A stretch of 62,354 nt of DNA from Corynebacterium sp. HMSC29G08 (lineage in GTDB: Bacteria; Actinomycetota; Actinomycetes; Mycobacteriales; Mycobacteriaceae). Below are positions 17,325-25,202 of the stretch, piece by piece. The first letter of the stretch is position 1; each line of letters begins with the position of its first letter. A program made the translations under genes and the position numbers. The notes beneath the pieces are model-generated. The model had not been told where the DNA came from and did not search any database. It saw nothing but the letters and a program-made list of their open reading frames with translations. The stretch covers positions 1 through 62,354 of the forward strand of contig NZ_KV786225.1 in the NCBI RefSeq assembly GCF_001806875.1. Direction: 5' to 3'.

Positions 17325-19292
17325 CTAACGCGCGCCGCCGCGCTTCCACGCAAAGAGGCGCTGCACCACCCACACCACGGCGAACATCAGCACGAAGATA
17401 ATCGCCGCCATGCCCAGGTTGCCCCACGGGCCAGTCCAGCCGGCGGCCTGCGCCCAGTCCGGCGCACCAATGGCCGCGGCGACAAAGCCAAGCACCAGGT
17501 TCATGGCTTCGGCGCGCTTGGACTCTTCGTCTGCAATCGCACTCGAAAGCTGCTCAAACTGGGTGCGGATGACGTTTTGACGTGACTTGACCTTGGAGTC
17601 GAAATCATCACGTAACTGGTCAAAATTGGTGGCCTCCTGCAGCCCTTTGAGCACGCGGGTGTCAATGTCACGCCCCGGCACGGAGCGGAACCAGAGTTTG
17701 TCGCGGATCTCGATGTGATCCAGCTGCAGCTTCTCCAGGCGCTCTAAGTCCGCGCGTAGCTCCCGTTGGTGCATGTCTTTTTCCGCGGTGCCGTTGTTCG
17801 CCGCGCTTTTCTCGCCGACAATCTTCAACGATTTGCGCAGGTGCGCTTCACCCGCTTGGGCGCGCATCTGCAGCATCACCAAATCCACAAAGCGTGACCC
17901 CGCCATGGACCAATAGCGCATTCCCTCGCGGCTTGCGGACTTGGTGCGCACCATGCCTATCCCGTTGTCGGAGGTAAACACGGTCCAGGAGGAGAGTTTG
18001 GCTGCCAGGAAGCGTCGTAACGCAGCAGGCGTTTGGGCGGGCACGGATTCCGGGTATGAGTCCGCACCGGTGAGGATCTGCCAGGCCCATTGTTCGTGCC
18101 AGGCCCAGGTGCTTTCGGCGTCGTCTCGCAGCGCAAGGGGTGCTTCGATGTCGTCGGGGACAGACCCGTTGTTGCCCTCACCAAGCGTCTTTTTTACCGT
18201 GTCGGGGCGCGCCGGGTTCGGGATGGCAAACACCACGCGTTGGGACGCCGGCAGTGTAAACGTTTCCTCCTGCATCCCCACCGGCGCGGCGGTGGCCACC
18301 AGGTTGCCGTCGGAGCCGATGCGCATCGAACGGTCCCTGCCCAGCGCCGTATCAATACGCGCCACAGCCAGGTTGGTGAACTTGGTCAGGGCGTAGAGCT
18401 GCGGCGGGCTTTCCTCGTAGAAGTTGTCATGCTCGTAGAACTGCGAGGAGTTGCGCGGTGTGTGCAGCGTGGCCGACAAAAACCCAAGCGTTGCATTCGA
18501 GATGTTCTCCGCGGCCACGTTCAGGATCAGAAAGTCACTGAACACGTGCGCCGGCTGGGGCTCATCAGGTGCCACATCGGTCAGGTTCAAGTCATGGAAC
18601 TGCATGACCTCAGCGGACAGCAGCCGCAGCGTGGCGGTACCGTGGCTGTTTCGCTCGCCGCGGATTTGATCTTCCCAGGGACGCTGCTCGTCGTAATTAA
18701 CCAGCTCGTAGAACGTCTCGTTGCGCACCGGCGGGAATACGAAGTGGTGAGCGCTGATCGTGGGGTCCCACCCGGTATCCGCAATTGTCACTTCGCGCAC
18801 TTTCGCGGGTGCGTCGCGCTGCTCGGCGCGCTGTTTGGCAAGTTCTATCGCGTCCTTATGCCACAGCACTTCTTTGCGTTCCGCATGGCTCCAGTTGGAT
18901 GCAAACTCCACGTCCACATCCACCGACGCCGCACCCGTGGCCTTGTCCAGCGGGTCCACAAAGCGTGTGCGCGCATCGTTGTAGAAGGGCCGTCCGCCTT
19001 CGACGATGGGGTCGCCGTAGTAGCCGTGGCGGGGCTTCGGCTTACGGAACACGCCGAGATTGTGATCCCACTGCGGGTTTTCCACGGTGCGCACGCCCTT
19101 GTCTCTGCCGTAGCGCCAGCCTTCGGCGGTGGCGAAGTCAAACGGTTCGCCGAATGTCGCCAGCCCAGCCGCGCGCGGGATGGGCATGATGATGGAGAAA
19201 ACCGCCAGGCGCCACTCGGGTAGGATCGAGGCCTTAAAGTCTTCCGGCACGTAGAAGTCGTGCCCGACATCATTCGACGAGTGCAATTGCAT
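17325..19292 (-). CDS. Large protein of unknown function with C-terminal membrane anchor
   Basis: I do not recognise the family. The 655-aa product has no signal peptide. Residues 1-330 are mixed alpha/beta with many aromatic residues (DFYVPEDF, YGRDKGVRTVENPQWDHN, FVFPPVRNETFYELVNYDEQRPW). Residues 430-590 are strongly helical and coiled-coil-like (EKDMHQRELRADLERLEKLQLDH; EQLSSAIADEESKRAEAMN). The C-terminus has two hydrophobic segments (about 593-610 and 622-645) and ends WKRGGAR, so most of it would face the cytoplasm. The overall plan recalls CorA-like helical stalks but no GMN motif is present. TATCCT lies 7 nt upstream of the ATG. Confidence 0.75.
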   Translation of the reverse strand: MQLHSSNDVGHDFYVPEDFKASILPEWRLAVFSIIMPIPRAAGLATFGEPFDFATAEGWRYGRDKGVRTVENPQWDHNLGVFRKPKPRHGYYGDPIVEGGRPFYNDARTRFVDPLDKATGAASVDVDVEFASNWSHAERKEVLWHKDAIELAKQRAEQRDAPAKVREVTIADTGWDPTISAHHFVFPPVRNETFYELVNYDEQRPWEDQIRGERNSHGTATLRLLSAEVMQFHDLNLTDVAPDEPQPAHVFSDFLILNVAAENISNATLGFLSATLHTPRNSSQFYEHDNFYEESPPQLYALTKFTNLAVARIDTALGRDRSMRIGSDGNLVATAAPVGMQEETFTLPASQRVVFAIPNPARPDTVKKTLGEGNNGSVPDDIEAPLALRDDAESTWAWHEQWAWQILTGADSYPESVPAQTPAALRRFLAAKLSSWTVFTSDNGIGMVRTKSASREGMRYWSMAGSRFVDLVMLQMRAQAGEAHLRKSLKIVGEKSAANNGTAEKDMHQRELRADLERLEKLQLDHIEIRDKLWFRSVPGRDIDTRVLKGLQEATNFDQLRDDFDSKVKSRQNVIRTQFEQLSSAIADEESKRAEAMNLVLGFVAAAIGAPDWAQAAGWTGPWGNLGMAAIIFVLMFAVVWVVQRLFAWKRGGAR

Positions 19293-19299
19293 ACCTGGG

Positions 19300-19305
19300 A
19301 GGATA
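19300..19305 (-). promoter_or_regulatory. -10 element for the 655-aa unknown gene
   Basis: Minus-strand TATCCT ends 7 nt before ATG 19292, consistent with a leaderless mRNA. The element lies inside the 16-bp gap to the divergent hydrolase gene and overlaps that gene's GGGAGG ribosome site, so the two starts share this small space. Confidence 0.45.
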
Positions 19306-19308
19306 CCT

Positions 19309-20526
19309 ATGAGCTCAACTGTTTATTTTCCTGGCGTGCAGCAGCGTGAACACACCATCACCGTCCCCATTGACCGCGCGAATCCTTCCGCGGGTGAGAT
19401 CACGGTGTTTGCGCGTGAGTTGTTTAGGGACGCGTCGCTGCCGTACCTGATCTATTTCCAGGGTGGCCCCGGCAAGCCCGGCCCGCGCACGGTGATGGGG
19501 TGGATCCCGGAGGCGTTGCAGCGGTATCGCATTTTGCTTATCGACGAACGCGGCACCGGCCTGTCCACCAAAGTCGACAAAACCACGCCGGAGCGCATTA
19601 ATGCGCACTTGTTGTCGCATCTTCGTCCGCCGGATGTCGCGGCGGATGCGGAGGCGCTTCGCATCCACCTTGGCATTGAGCAGTGGGACCTGTTGGGCAA
19701 TTCCTTCGGTGCGGCGTGCGCCGGTGCCTACCTGGCGTATTACCCGCACGGGGTGCGCCGCGCCCATTTGGCGGGTTGCGTACCGGAGCCGGAGATGGAT
19801 GTGGACGCGTTCCACCGCGCCGAGTTCCGGTTGTTGCGGGAGCGCCAACACAAGCTTTTTAGCGCCGTGCCGTGGATGCAGCAGCGCGTTGAGGACATCG
19901 CCCGTCACGTGGATACGCATGAGGAGTTTATGCCGACGGGGGAGCGGTTGTCCTCCACACGCATGCGCACCTCGGGTGTGCTGATTGGTGAGGAGGGCGA
20001 TTTCGCAGCTCTTGCCAACCTGTTTGAGTCCCCGTTTACCACCTATAAGGGGCAGAAGCGGCTGCGTGGGGATTTCCTCGGGCAGCTCGGCAGCATCATC
20101 TCACTAGAAACGATGCCGCTGTGGGCCGTGATTCATGAGAGCGTGATGGCACGTCCCGGACACGCGATCAACTGGTCTGGCGAGCGCATCTACCGTGAGG
20201 AGTTCGCGGACCTGACGTTTTTGGGCAACCAGTTTTTCACCACGCACTTCAAGGAGGACCCAGCGCTGCAGCCGTTCTACGAAGCAGTCGATGAGGTGCA
20301 CCGCATGGATGATCTGGCAGCGCAGTCCGTGGATGTTTCAGGCAACACCGTGCCGGTGGCGGCGATTTTGTACCCCCAGGACGTGTACCTGCCGTTTGAG
20401 CTATCGATCACATCGGCCGAGAAGGTGGGCAACCTGAAGCTGTGGATTCACGACGAATGGCTTCACGACGGCATCTGGGCCCACGGCGCCGAAGTAGCCA
20501 AGGGCCTATTCACCATGCTGGACTAG
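19309..20526 (+). CDS. Alpha/beta hydrolase, proline-iminopeptidase-like (peptidase S33)
   Basis: Serine hydrolase related to prolyl aminopeptidases, which release N-terminal residues from peptides. The 405-aa product has the oxyanion loop FQGGPGKPGP (about 49-58), LIDERGTGLS (about 77-86) typical of S33 enzymes, the nucleophile elbow GNSFGA (Ser about 131) and a late His in the HDEW/HDG region (about 380-386). GGGAGG precedes the ATG by 6 nt. A run reading TTTTGCTTATCGACG at 19533-19547 resembles the repeat word but follows from the conserved LIDERG codons. Its end overlaps the convergent CPBP gene by 21 bp. Confidence 0.85.
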   Translation: MSSTVYFPGVQQREHTITVPIDRANPSAGEITVFARELFRDASLPYLIYFQGGPGKPGPRTVMGWIPEALQRYRILLIDERGTGLSTKVDKTTPERINAHLLSHLRPPDVAADAEALRIHLGIEQWDLLGNSFGAACAGAYLAYYPHGVRRAHLAGCVPEPEMDVDAFHRAEFRLLRERQHKLFSAVPWMQQRVEDIARHVDTHEEFMPTGERLSSTRMRTSGVLIGEEGDFAALANLFESPFTTYKGQKRLRGDFLGQLGSIISLETMPLWAVIHESVMARPGHAINWSGERIYREEFADLTFLGNQFFTTHFKEDPALQPFYEAVDEVHRMDDLAAQSVDVSGNTVPVAAILYPQDVYLPFELSITSAEKVGNLKLWIHDEWLHDGIWAHGAEVAKGLFTMLD

Positions 20527-21360
20527 CGCCAGTTGCGGCGCCAGTTTCGGCGCCGCAACTGGCGCCGAGGCGGCACGTAGCTTTGCGCGGCTGAGCAACG
20601 CGATGCCAGCCGTAACACCCACCGTCAACCCGGCGCTGAGTACGGTTTCGCCCCACGATATGTCAGTAGACACCACAAGGTCGGGGCGAAGCGCCTGGGT
20701 GATGAACACAAACGTGTTACTTGCGGCGTGCAACACCACGGCTTGCTCGATGCCGTTGGAACGCCACGTCAGGTACGCGGCGCAGAGAGCGAAGACGAAG
20801 ATGTCTACAAGCCCGATGACGTTATAAATGTGCAAAAACACAAAGGGCAGCACACCCGCCCCGTAGGCAACCCACGCGGGGCGCAGCCAGTTGCCCACAA
20901 TCTGGGGGATGGCGGCGCGAAACACAAACTCTTCGGTTGCCGCCTGGACAGGCACCACCAGAACCATCGCAACAACTAAGACAAGCGTTGAGGTTGTCAC
21001 GGTCCACCCGCCGGATAAGCCGTCGATAAGCAGAAGCACCCCGTATACCGGCACCGCCACCGCCGCGGCCACACCGACGTAGCGCCACCGCACCCGGTTG
21101 GCCACCGACACCAGCCCAGCCGGATTGCGCTGCGCCATCCACGCCGCCACAAACGGCGCGACGATGGAAAGCGCGATGATGAATACGTCGTTTGGCCCAG
21201 CGGCGTCCGCGTTAGCAAACTCAATGAACAGCTCCGGGCTGATCAGCCCGGCAGCCAGCACGATCAGAAATTGCACGCCCACAAACAAAGCGACCAAAAG
21301 CGCCAGCTCCGCCAACGCCAGCCAACCGTTGCGGGGCCGAGCAATCAGGTGAAAACTCAT
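20506..21360 (-). CDS. CPBP family intramembrane metalloprotease
   Basis: Polytopic membrane protein of the CAAX protease/bacteriocin-processing (Abi) family. The 284-aa product has about eight hydrophobic segments. It carries the EE-containing motif TEEFVFRAAIP (about 140-150) and the His motif FLHIYNVIG (about 172-180), the two metal-site signatures of the family. The C-terminal tail (APVAAPKLAPQLALVQ) is low-complexity and coincides with the strong hairpin at 20526-20565. ATG 21360 overlaps the stop of the upstream epimerase-like gene, so the two are translationally coupled. The substrate is unknown. Confidence 0.85.
   Translation of the reverse strand: MSFHLIARPRNGWLALAELALLVALFVGVQFLIVLAAGLISPELFIEFANADAAGPNDVFIIALSIVAPFVAAWMAQRNPAGLVSVANRVRWRYVGVAAAVAVPVYGVLLLIDGLSGGWTVTTSTLVLVVAMVLVVPVQAATEEFVFRAAIPQIVGNWLRPAWVAYGAGVLPFVFLHIYNVIGLVDIFVFALCAAYLTWRSNGIEQAVVLHAASNTFVFITQALRPDLVVSTDISWGETVLSAGLTVGVTAGIALLSRAKLRAASAPVAAPKLAPQLALVQHGE
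20526..20565. terminator. Perfect 17-bp inverted repeat at convergent gene ends
   Basis: GCGCCAGTTGCGGCGCC (20526-20542) and its exact complement (20549-20565) enclose a 6-nt loop. It starts at the last base of the + hydrolase gene and lies within the last codons of the minus CPBP gene. It is symmetric and could stop transcription from both sides, but no T-tract follows either arm, so termination is inferred. Confidence 0.6.
21019..21031 (+). repeat. 13-bp repeat word, one-mismatch copy in the CPBP gene
   Basis: GCCGTCGATAAGC (G to C at position 2), followed by AGAAGCACC, which resembles the usual second arm. It encodes LLIDG on the minus strand. Confidence 0.6.
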
Positions 21361-22007
21361 ACCTGCACCCTAAGGCCGATTTCTACGTTCTGGCCAGGAC
21401 GTAGGTCAACGCCGTCGCGCTCGGGGCCCAGCAACGCGGGTTCGACGCAGACAAATTGCCGCCACTCTTCATCACCAAGCCCTGGGGCGTTCGCGCATTC
21501 CACCGGGCCGGGGTTCCACACCACCGCGTGATCGGTGCCGGTGGGGGTGAGGGTGAGGGTGCGGCAAGCGTCGGCAAGCAAAAGCTCCGAGGTGGTAGCA
21601 AAGACGTAATCAACTTCCTGACCGAAGGTGACATCGCCGCGAAAACGCTTGAGCTGGCCGTCCGCTTTGTCGAAATACTGCGCACCATCCACACCGCGCA
21701 CGGCGGCGCTTTCCGTGTCCACCGCCCAATACGGGTGCAGCGCAAGCTGCACGCGGCGCACAGTGTCAGACTCGTTGCGGCACGACAATCTAAACGTGAG
21801 GTCCTCGACGGTAAATGTGAGGCGCAAGCCTTCGTGCGAAAGCACCCCGTCATGCCACGGCAGAGATTCCGCCCAACCATGCATCTGCGTACCCAATGTG
21901 GTGGCAAACCACGGAGCAACCACAGGCATGCCGCCATGGGCCGCGCCAACGCAGGAGGAAAACAGCAGGTCACCAGTCGGGTGGGGGAGGTGTCTGACTA
22001 AAACCAT
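21357..22007 (-). CDS. Aldose 1-epimerase-like protein (hexose-6-phosphate mutarotase type)
   Basis: Galactose-mutarotase-fold protein, likely acting on sugar (phosphate) anomers. The 216-aa product has the HGWAESLPWHDG segment (about 43-54), where family members carry the active-site RHGFAR-like motif, and a conserved LALHPYWAVDT (about 90-100) providing the second His. It is shorter than the usual 270-300 aa and may lack peripheral strands. ATG 22007 is selected: TACCAT lies 6 nt upstream and the longer frame to 22064 would run over the divergent small ORF. The stop overlaps the CPBP start. Catalytic competence is uncertain given the short length. Confidence 0.75.
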   Translation of the reverse strand: MVLVRHLPHPTGDLLFSSCVGAAHGGMPVVAPWFATTLGTQMHGWAESLPWHDGVLSHEGLRLTFTVEDLTFRLSCRNESDTVRRVQLALHPYWAVDTESAAVRGVDGAQYFDKADGQLKRFRGDVTFGQEVDYVFATTSELLLADACRTLTLTPTGTDHAVVWNPGPVECANAPGLGDEEWRQFVCVEPALLGPERDGVDLRPGQNVEIGLRVQV

Positions 22008-22025
22008 GCCGCAATGGTAACGCGA

Positions 22026-22031
22026 TACAAT
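22026..22031 (+). promoter_or_regulatory. -10 element for the 45-aa ORF
   Basis: TACAAT ends 6 nt before ATG 22038, the spacing expected of a leaderless transcript. It sits back to back with the minus-strand start of the epimerase-like gene. Confidence 0.45.
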
Positions 22032-22037
22032 GAGCGC

Positions 22038-22175
22038 ATGCAGACACCGGTTCCCCGCGAGCAAGTGCAGTTAAGCGCCAGCGAACTCCAGGAATTTGAC
22101 ACCCTTGCTGCCCAGTTTGAGCGGGTGGAAGAGCACGTGCTGGATGCGTCGCTGATGCTCTACGTCAACAGGTAG
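22038..22175 (+). CDS. Small protein, 45 aa, function unknown
   Basis: A short frame encoding MQTPVPREQVQLSASELQ..., then an amphipathic helix rich in Glu/Leu (EFDTLAAQFERVEEHVLD) and ending LMLYVNR. Amino-acid composition is protein-like and nearly the whole sequence after residue 13 is predicted helical. It has its own -10 element with leaderless spacing, and it overlaps the 3' end of rbsK (minus) by 11 bp. No relatives are known to me. A small regulatory or adaptor peptide is conceivable, but only expression data could decide. Confidence 0.5.
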   Translation: MQTPVPREQVQLSASELQEFDTLAAQFERVEEHVLDASLMLYVNR

Positions 22176-23073
22176 GCAGCTCGTCCGCCTGCGTGGGGTA
22201 GGACGGTTGCGCGCCGGGCTTGGTCACGGCAAACGCGCCAACGCGTGCGGCAAAGGCGGCGGCGTCATCCAGACAGTCGCCCTCTACAAGCCGGTAGCAC
22301 AGCGCGCCCGCAAAGGCGTCGCCTGCGCCAACAGTGTCGACCGCGTTGACTGCTGGGGTGGGCACGGGGCGCAGCCCCTGGGCGTCCGCAACCAGCGCGC
22401 CTTGCGCACCCAAGGTCAGTACGACGGAGGGGAAACCAGCCCCCACCAGGCGTTTCGCAAGCTCCTCGGGTTCGCCGTCACCACTGAGGCCCAGTTGCTC
22501 CAGGATCAAGCCGGCCTCGTGTTCGTTGGCCATCAGCGGGTCCGCCTTCAGCAGGGCCTCGCGCGGCACGTCCACAACCGGCGCCAGGTTTACCGCCACA
22601 CGTCCGCGCGCCAGCTCCACGGCACGCGCAAACCCGTCCGCGGGGATCTCGCCTTGCAACAGCACCAGCTCAGCAGCCTCCACAGGGGCCCTATGCTTCT
22701 CCACGCCCGCAGCATCCACCCCAGCATTCGCCCCCGGCACCACGATAATCGTGTTCTCCCCGTCCTCCGAGACGGTGATCACGGCAAGGCCGGTGACGTT
22801 GTTGGTGATGGTTTCGACGTGGGTGAGGTCCACGTTGGCCTGGCGAAGCAGGGCAGTCGCGGGCTGGGCGTTCGCGTCCGTACCGACCGCGCCGACGAGT
22901 GCCACGCGTGCGCCGAGGCGAGCCGCAGCCACGGCCTGGTTTGCGCCCTTGCCACCGGCAGTCACGCCACCGCCTGAGCCGAGGAGGGTTTCGCCCGGGT
23001 TCGGGTGACGCGCGACGTTAACCGTCAAGTCCGCGTTAATGGAGCCAACAACGGTGATCTGCGGGTGATTCAT
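22165..23073 (-). CDS. rbsK: Ribokinase
   Basis: PfkB-family sugar kinase that phosphorylates ribose (or a related nucleoside-derived sugar) at C5. The 302-aa product begins MNHPQITVVGSINADLTVNV and contains the N-terminal GGKGANQAVAAARLG motif (about 40-54). The C-terminal PfkB signature DTVGAGDAFAGAL (about 243-255) carries the catalytic Asp. ATG 23073 is preferred over GTG 23079. It follows the ABC importer genes by 31 bp in the same direction, suggesting it belongs to that operon; in C. glutamicum I recall rbsK2 in the same place. Confidence 0.9.
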   Translation of the reverse strand: MNHPQITVVGSINADLTVNVARHPNPGETLLGSGGGVTAGGKGANQAVAAARLGARVALVGAVGTDANAQPATALLRQANVDLTHVETITNNVTGLAVITVSEDGENTIIVVPGANAGVDAAGVEKHRAPVEAAELVLLQGEIPADGFARAVELARGRVAVNLAPVVDVPREALLKADPLMANEHEAGLILEQLGLSGDGEPEELAKRLVGAGFPSVVLTLGAQGALVADAQGLRPVPTPAVNAVDTVGAGDAFAGALCYRLVEGDCLDDAAAFAARVGAFAVTKPGAQPSYPTQADELPTC

Positions 23074-23104
23074 AGCCACGAGACTACGCGTGATCGGCCG
23101 CGCC

Positions 23105-24442
23105 CTAGCCTGTAATGACGGAACGAATCAGCTCACGGGTGTATTCGTGTTGCGGGTTCGCCCAGATCTCCTCGGTGTTGCCGTGCTCCACAATCCGACC
23201 CGCCTGCATCACGGCGAGGCGCGGGCAGATTTCACGAACCACAGCAAGGTCGTGGGTGATGAAGATGAGGGTGTTGGTGTTCACGGTGGAGCTAATCAGC
23301 GAAAGCACCTGCGCACGCAGCGACACGTCCAGCGCGGAGACCGGCTCATCTGCCAGCAGCACGTCGGGACGTGGGGCGGCGGCGCGCGCAATTGAGATGC
23401 GCTGGCGCTGGCCGCCGGAGAACTCCCGCGGCAGGCGATCGCCAGTACCCGCCAGGTCAACGGCGTTGAGCACTTCCTCGGCGCGCGCCGCATCCACTCC
23501 GGCTTCACGGATGGAGTCGCGCACCTTCATGCGCGGATTCAGCGAGGAATACGGGTCCTGGAAGACCATCTGCATCCGTCCGCGTGTGTGTACGGTGCCG
23601 GAATCCGGCTTCAACAACCCTGCGATCGTGTGGATGAGCGTGGTTTTGCCGAAGCCGGAGCCGCCGACGATGCCGAGGCGCTCACCGTCGTGAACTGTCA
23701 GTGTCACACCGTCAAGTGCCTGCGTGTTGCCGCGGCGCAGCGACACGTCACGCAGCTCAATGACTGGCTCACCCAGCACGGTAGGCGAGGCGGGTGCGCC
23801 GGGTTTCGCCGCAGCTGCCAGCGTCTGCGCGTACTCGGAGTCGCCCGCGACGATTTCGCCGCCGCGAAACACCAGCTGACGCGTAGTCATCCGGCGTACC
23901 ACAGCCAGATCGTGCGAGATGAAGATCAGGCCCATGTCGCGCTCACGCACCAGCCGGTCAATCAGGTCGAGGATTTGGGCTTGGGTGGTGGCGTCGAGGG
24001 CGGTAGTGGGTTCGTCGCAAATCAGAAAGTCCGGGTTTTGCTTCAGCGCAAGCGCGATCAGTACGCGCTGGCGCTGGCCGCCGGACAGCTGGTGCGGGTA
24101 TGCCTCGGGGCGGTCCACACCAACTTCGAGCAGCAGCTCGCGCGGCACGAGTTTGCCCACCTTTGTCAGCGGGTCAAGCGCCGTCATCGGCTCTTGGAAC
24201 ACCATGCCCACCGTGGCACCGCGAACGCGCCGACGCACGCGGTCGGGGGTGGAGACCATCTGTGTGTCGTCGATAGTGATGGAGCCCGAAACCGGCAGGT
24301 CGGTCAGCCCCATGATGGCAAGGGCGGTCAGTGACTTGCCGGAGCCGGACTCGCCGATGATGCCGAGACGCTCGCCGCGCACCAGCTCGAAGGAAATTCC
24401 ATGCAGGATGCCCTCAATGCGCAGATCCTTAACGACGATCAC
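23105..24442 (-). CDS. ABC transporter ATPase, two fused nucleotide-binding domains (DppD-DppF type)
   Basis: Energises import through the two adjacent permeases. One 445-aa chain carries two complete ATPase domains. The first has Walker A GESGSGKS (about 31-38), LSGGQRQR and Walker B FLICDEPTTALD. The second has GGSGFGKTT (about 260-268), FSGGQRQRISIARA and VLLADEPVSALD. In classical oligopeptide systems these are separate proteins. GTG 24442, overlapping the permease gene by 14 bp, gives the expected N-terminus; TTG 24454 is an alternative. It is the fourth transporter gene of a tightly overlapping operon (substrate binder, two permeases, ATPase). Confidence 0.92.
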   Translation of the reverse strand: MIVVKDLRIEGILHGISFELVRGERLGIIGESGSGKSLTALAIMGLTDLPVSGSITIDDTQMVSTPDRVRRRVRGATVGMVFQEPMTALDPLTKVGKLVPRELLLEVGVDRPEAYPHQLSGGQRQRVLIALALKQNPDFLICDEPTTALDATTQAQILDLIDRLVRERDMGLIFISHDLAVVRRMTTRQLVFRGGEIVAGDSEYAQTLAAAAKPGAPASPTVLGEPVIELRDVSLRRGNTQALDGVTLTVHDGERLGIVGGSGFGKTTLIHTIAGLLKPDSGTVHTRGRMQMVFQDPYSSLNPRMKVRDSIREAGVDAARAEEVLNAVDLAGTGDRLPREFSGGQRQRISIARAAAPRPDVLLADEPVSALDVSLRAQVLSLISSTVNTNTLIFITHDLAVVREICPRLAVMQAGRIVEHGNTEEIWANPQHEYTRELIRSVITG

Positions 24443-25202
24443 GCGAACCCCCAATCACATTCAATCCCAACACCGTCAACACAATTGTCAAACCGGGCCA
24501 CAGTGCCAAATGCCATGCGGTAGCCAGGTACGGCTGCGAGGCTTGCAGCATCCGTCCCCAAGAAGCGAACGGGGCTGGCGCACCCAGGCCAAGAAACGAC
24601 AAGCCTGCCTCGGCCAAGATGGCAAGGGCCGCAGCCACTGTCGCCTGAGTGATCAGCAGGTGTGCGATATTCGGCAACACATGCCGCCACGCAATCACGG
24701 GACCAGGCACCCGCGCCATGCGGGCGGCCAAAATGTAGTCTTGGCTGAGCACCTGCAGCGTGCCCACGCGAGCCACGCGTACAAAGCCAGGGATACCGGC
24801 GATGCCGATGGCCAGCACCACGATCCAGACCGACGCGCCGAACACGGCGGTAAACACAATCGCCAAAAGCAGCGCGGGGAAGGCCAGCAGCAGGTCGTTT
24901 GCGCCCATAACTACGCGCCCGGCACGTGTGTGCATGCCCGCCCAGATCCCTAGCGGAATACCCACGAGCGCGGAGATGGCCACCGCCCCTACAACTACGG
25001 CCATGGTCAGGCGCGCCCCGGACATGATGCGCGACAGTACGTCGCGGCCCAGCTCGTCGGTGCCCATGAGGTGCTGGAGGCTGGATCCCTGCAGGCGTAC
25101 CAACGGGTCGGCTTGCAGCGGGTCGTAGGGCGTCCAGACCAACGACAACAGCCCAAGCACAATCATCAGGCCGACAATGACAAACCCTGCGGTGCGTTTC
25201 AT
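24429..25202 (-). CDS. ABC transporter permease, DppC/OppC type
   Basis: Second inner-membrane permease of the dipeptide/oligopeptide/nickel-type importer. The 257-aa product begins with a membrane segment and has the HLMGTDELGRDVLSRIMSGAR segment (about 44-64) typical of DppC. About six transmembrane segments and the EAA loop (AARMARVPGPVIAWRHVLPNI) follow, the loop contacting the ATPase. Overlaps with both neighbours (4 bp upstream, 14 bp downstream) indicate one translation-coupled operon. Confidence 0.92.
   Translation of the reverse strand: MKRTAGFVIVGLMIVLGLLSLVWTPYDPLQADPLVRLQGSSLQHLMGTDELGRDVLSRIMSGARLTMAVVVGAVAISALVGIPLGIWAGMHTRAGRVVMGANDLLLAFPALLLAIVFTAVFGASVWIVVLAIGIAGIPGFVRVARVGTLQVLSQDYILAARMARVPGPVIAWRHVLPNIAHLLITQATVAAALAILAEAGLSFLGLGAPAPFASWGRMLQASQPYLATAWHLALWPGLTIVLTVLGLNVIGGSRDRR

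Noticed and set aside
18090..19223. 377-codon ORF antisense to the 655-aa unknown gene
   Set aside because: Shadow frame typical of GC-rich DNA. The translation is His/Arg-rich without hydrophobic core pattern, whereas the minus frame has a clear membrane anchor and promoter.
19533..19547. TTTTGCTTATCGACG in the S33 hydrolase gene
   Set aside because: Encodes the conserved LLIDERG motif and lacks the terminal GCC and the second arm.
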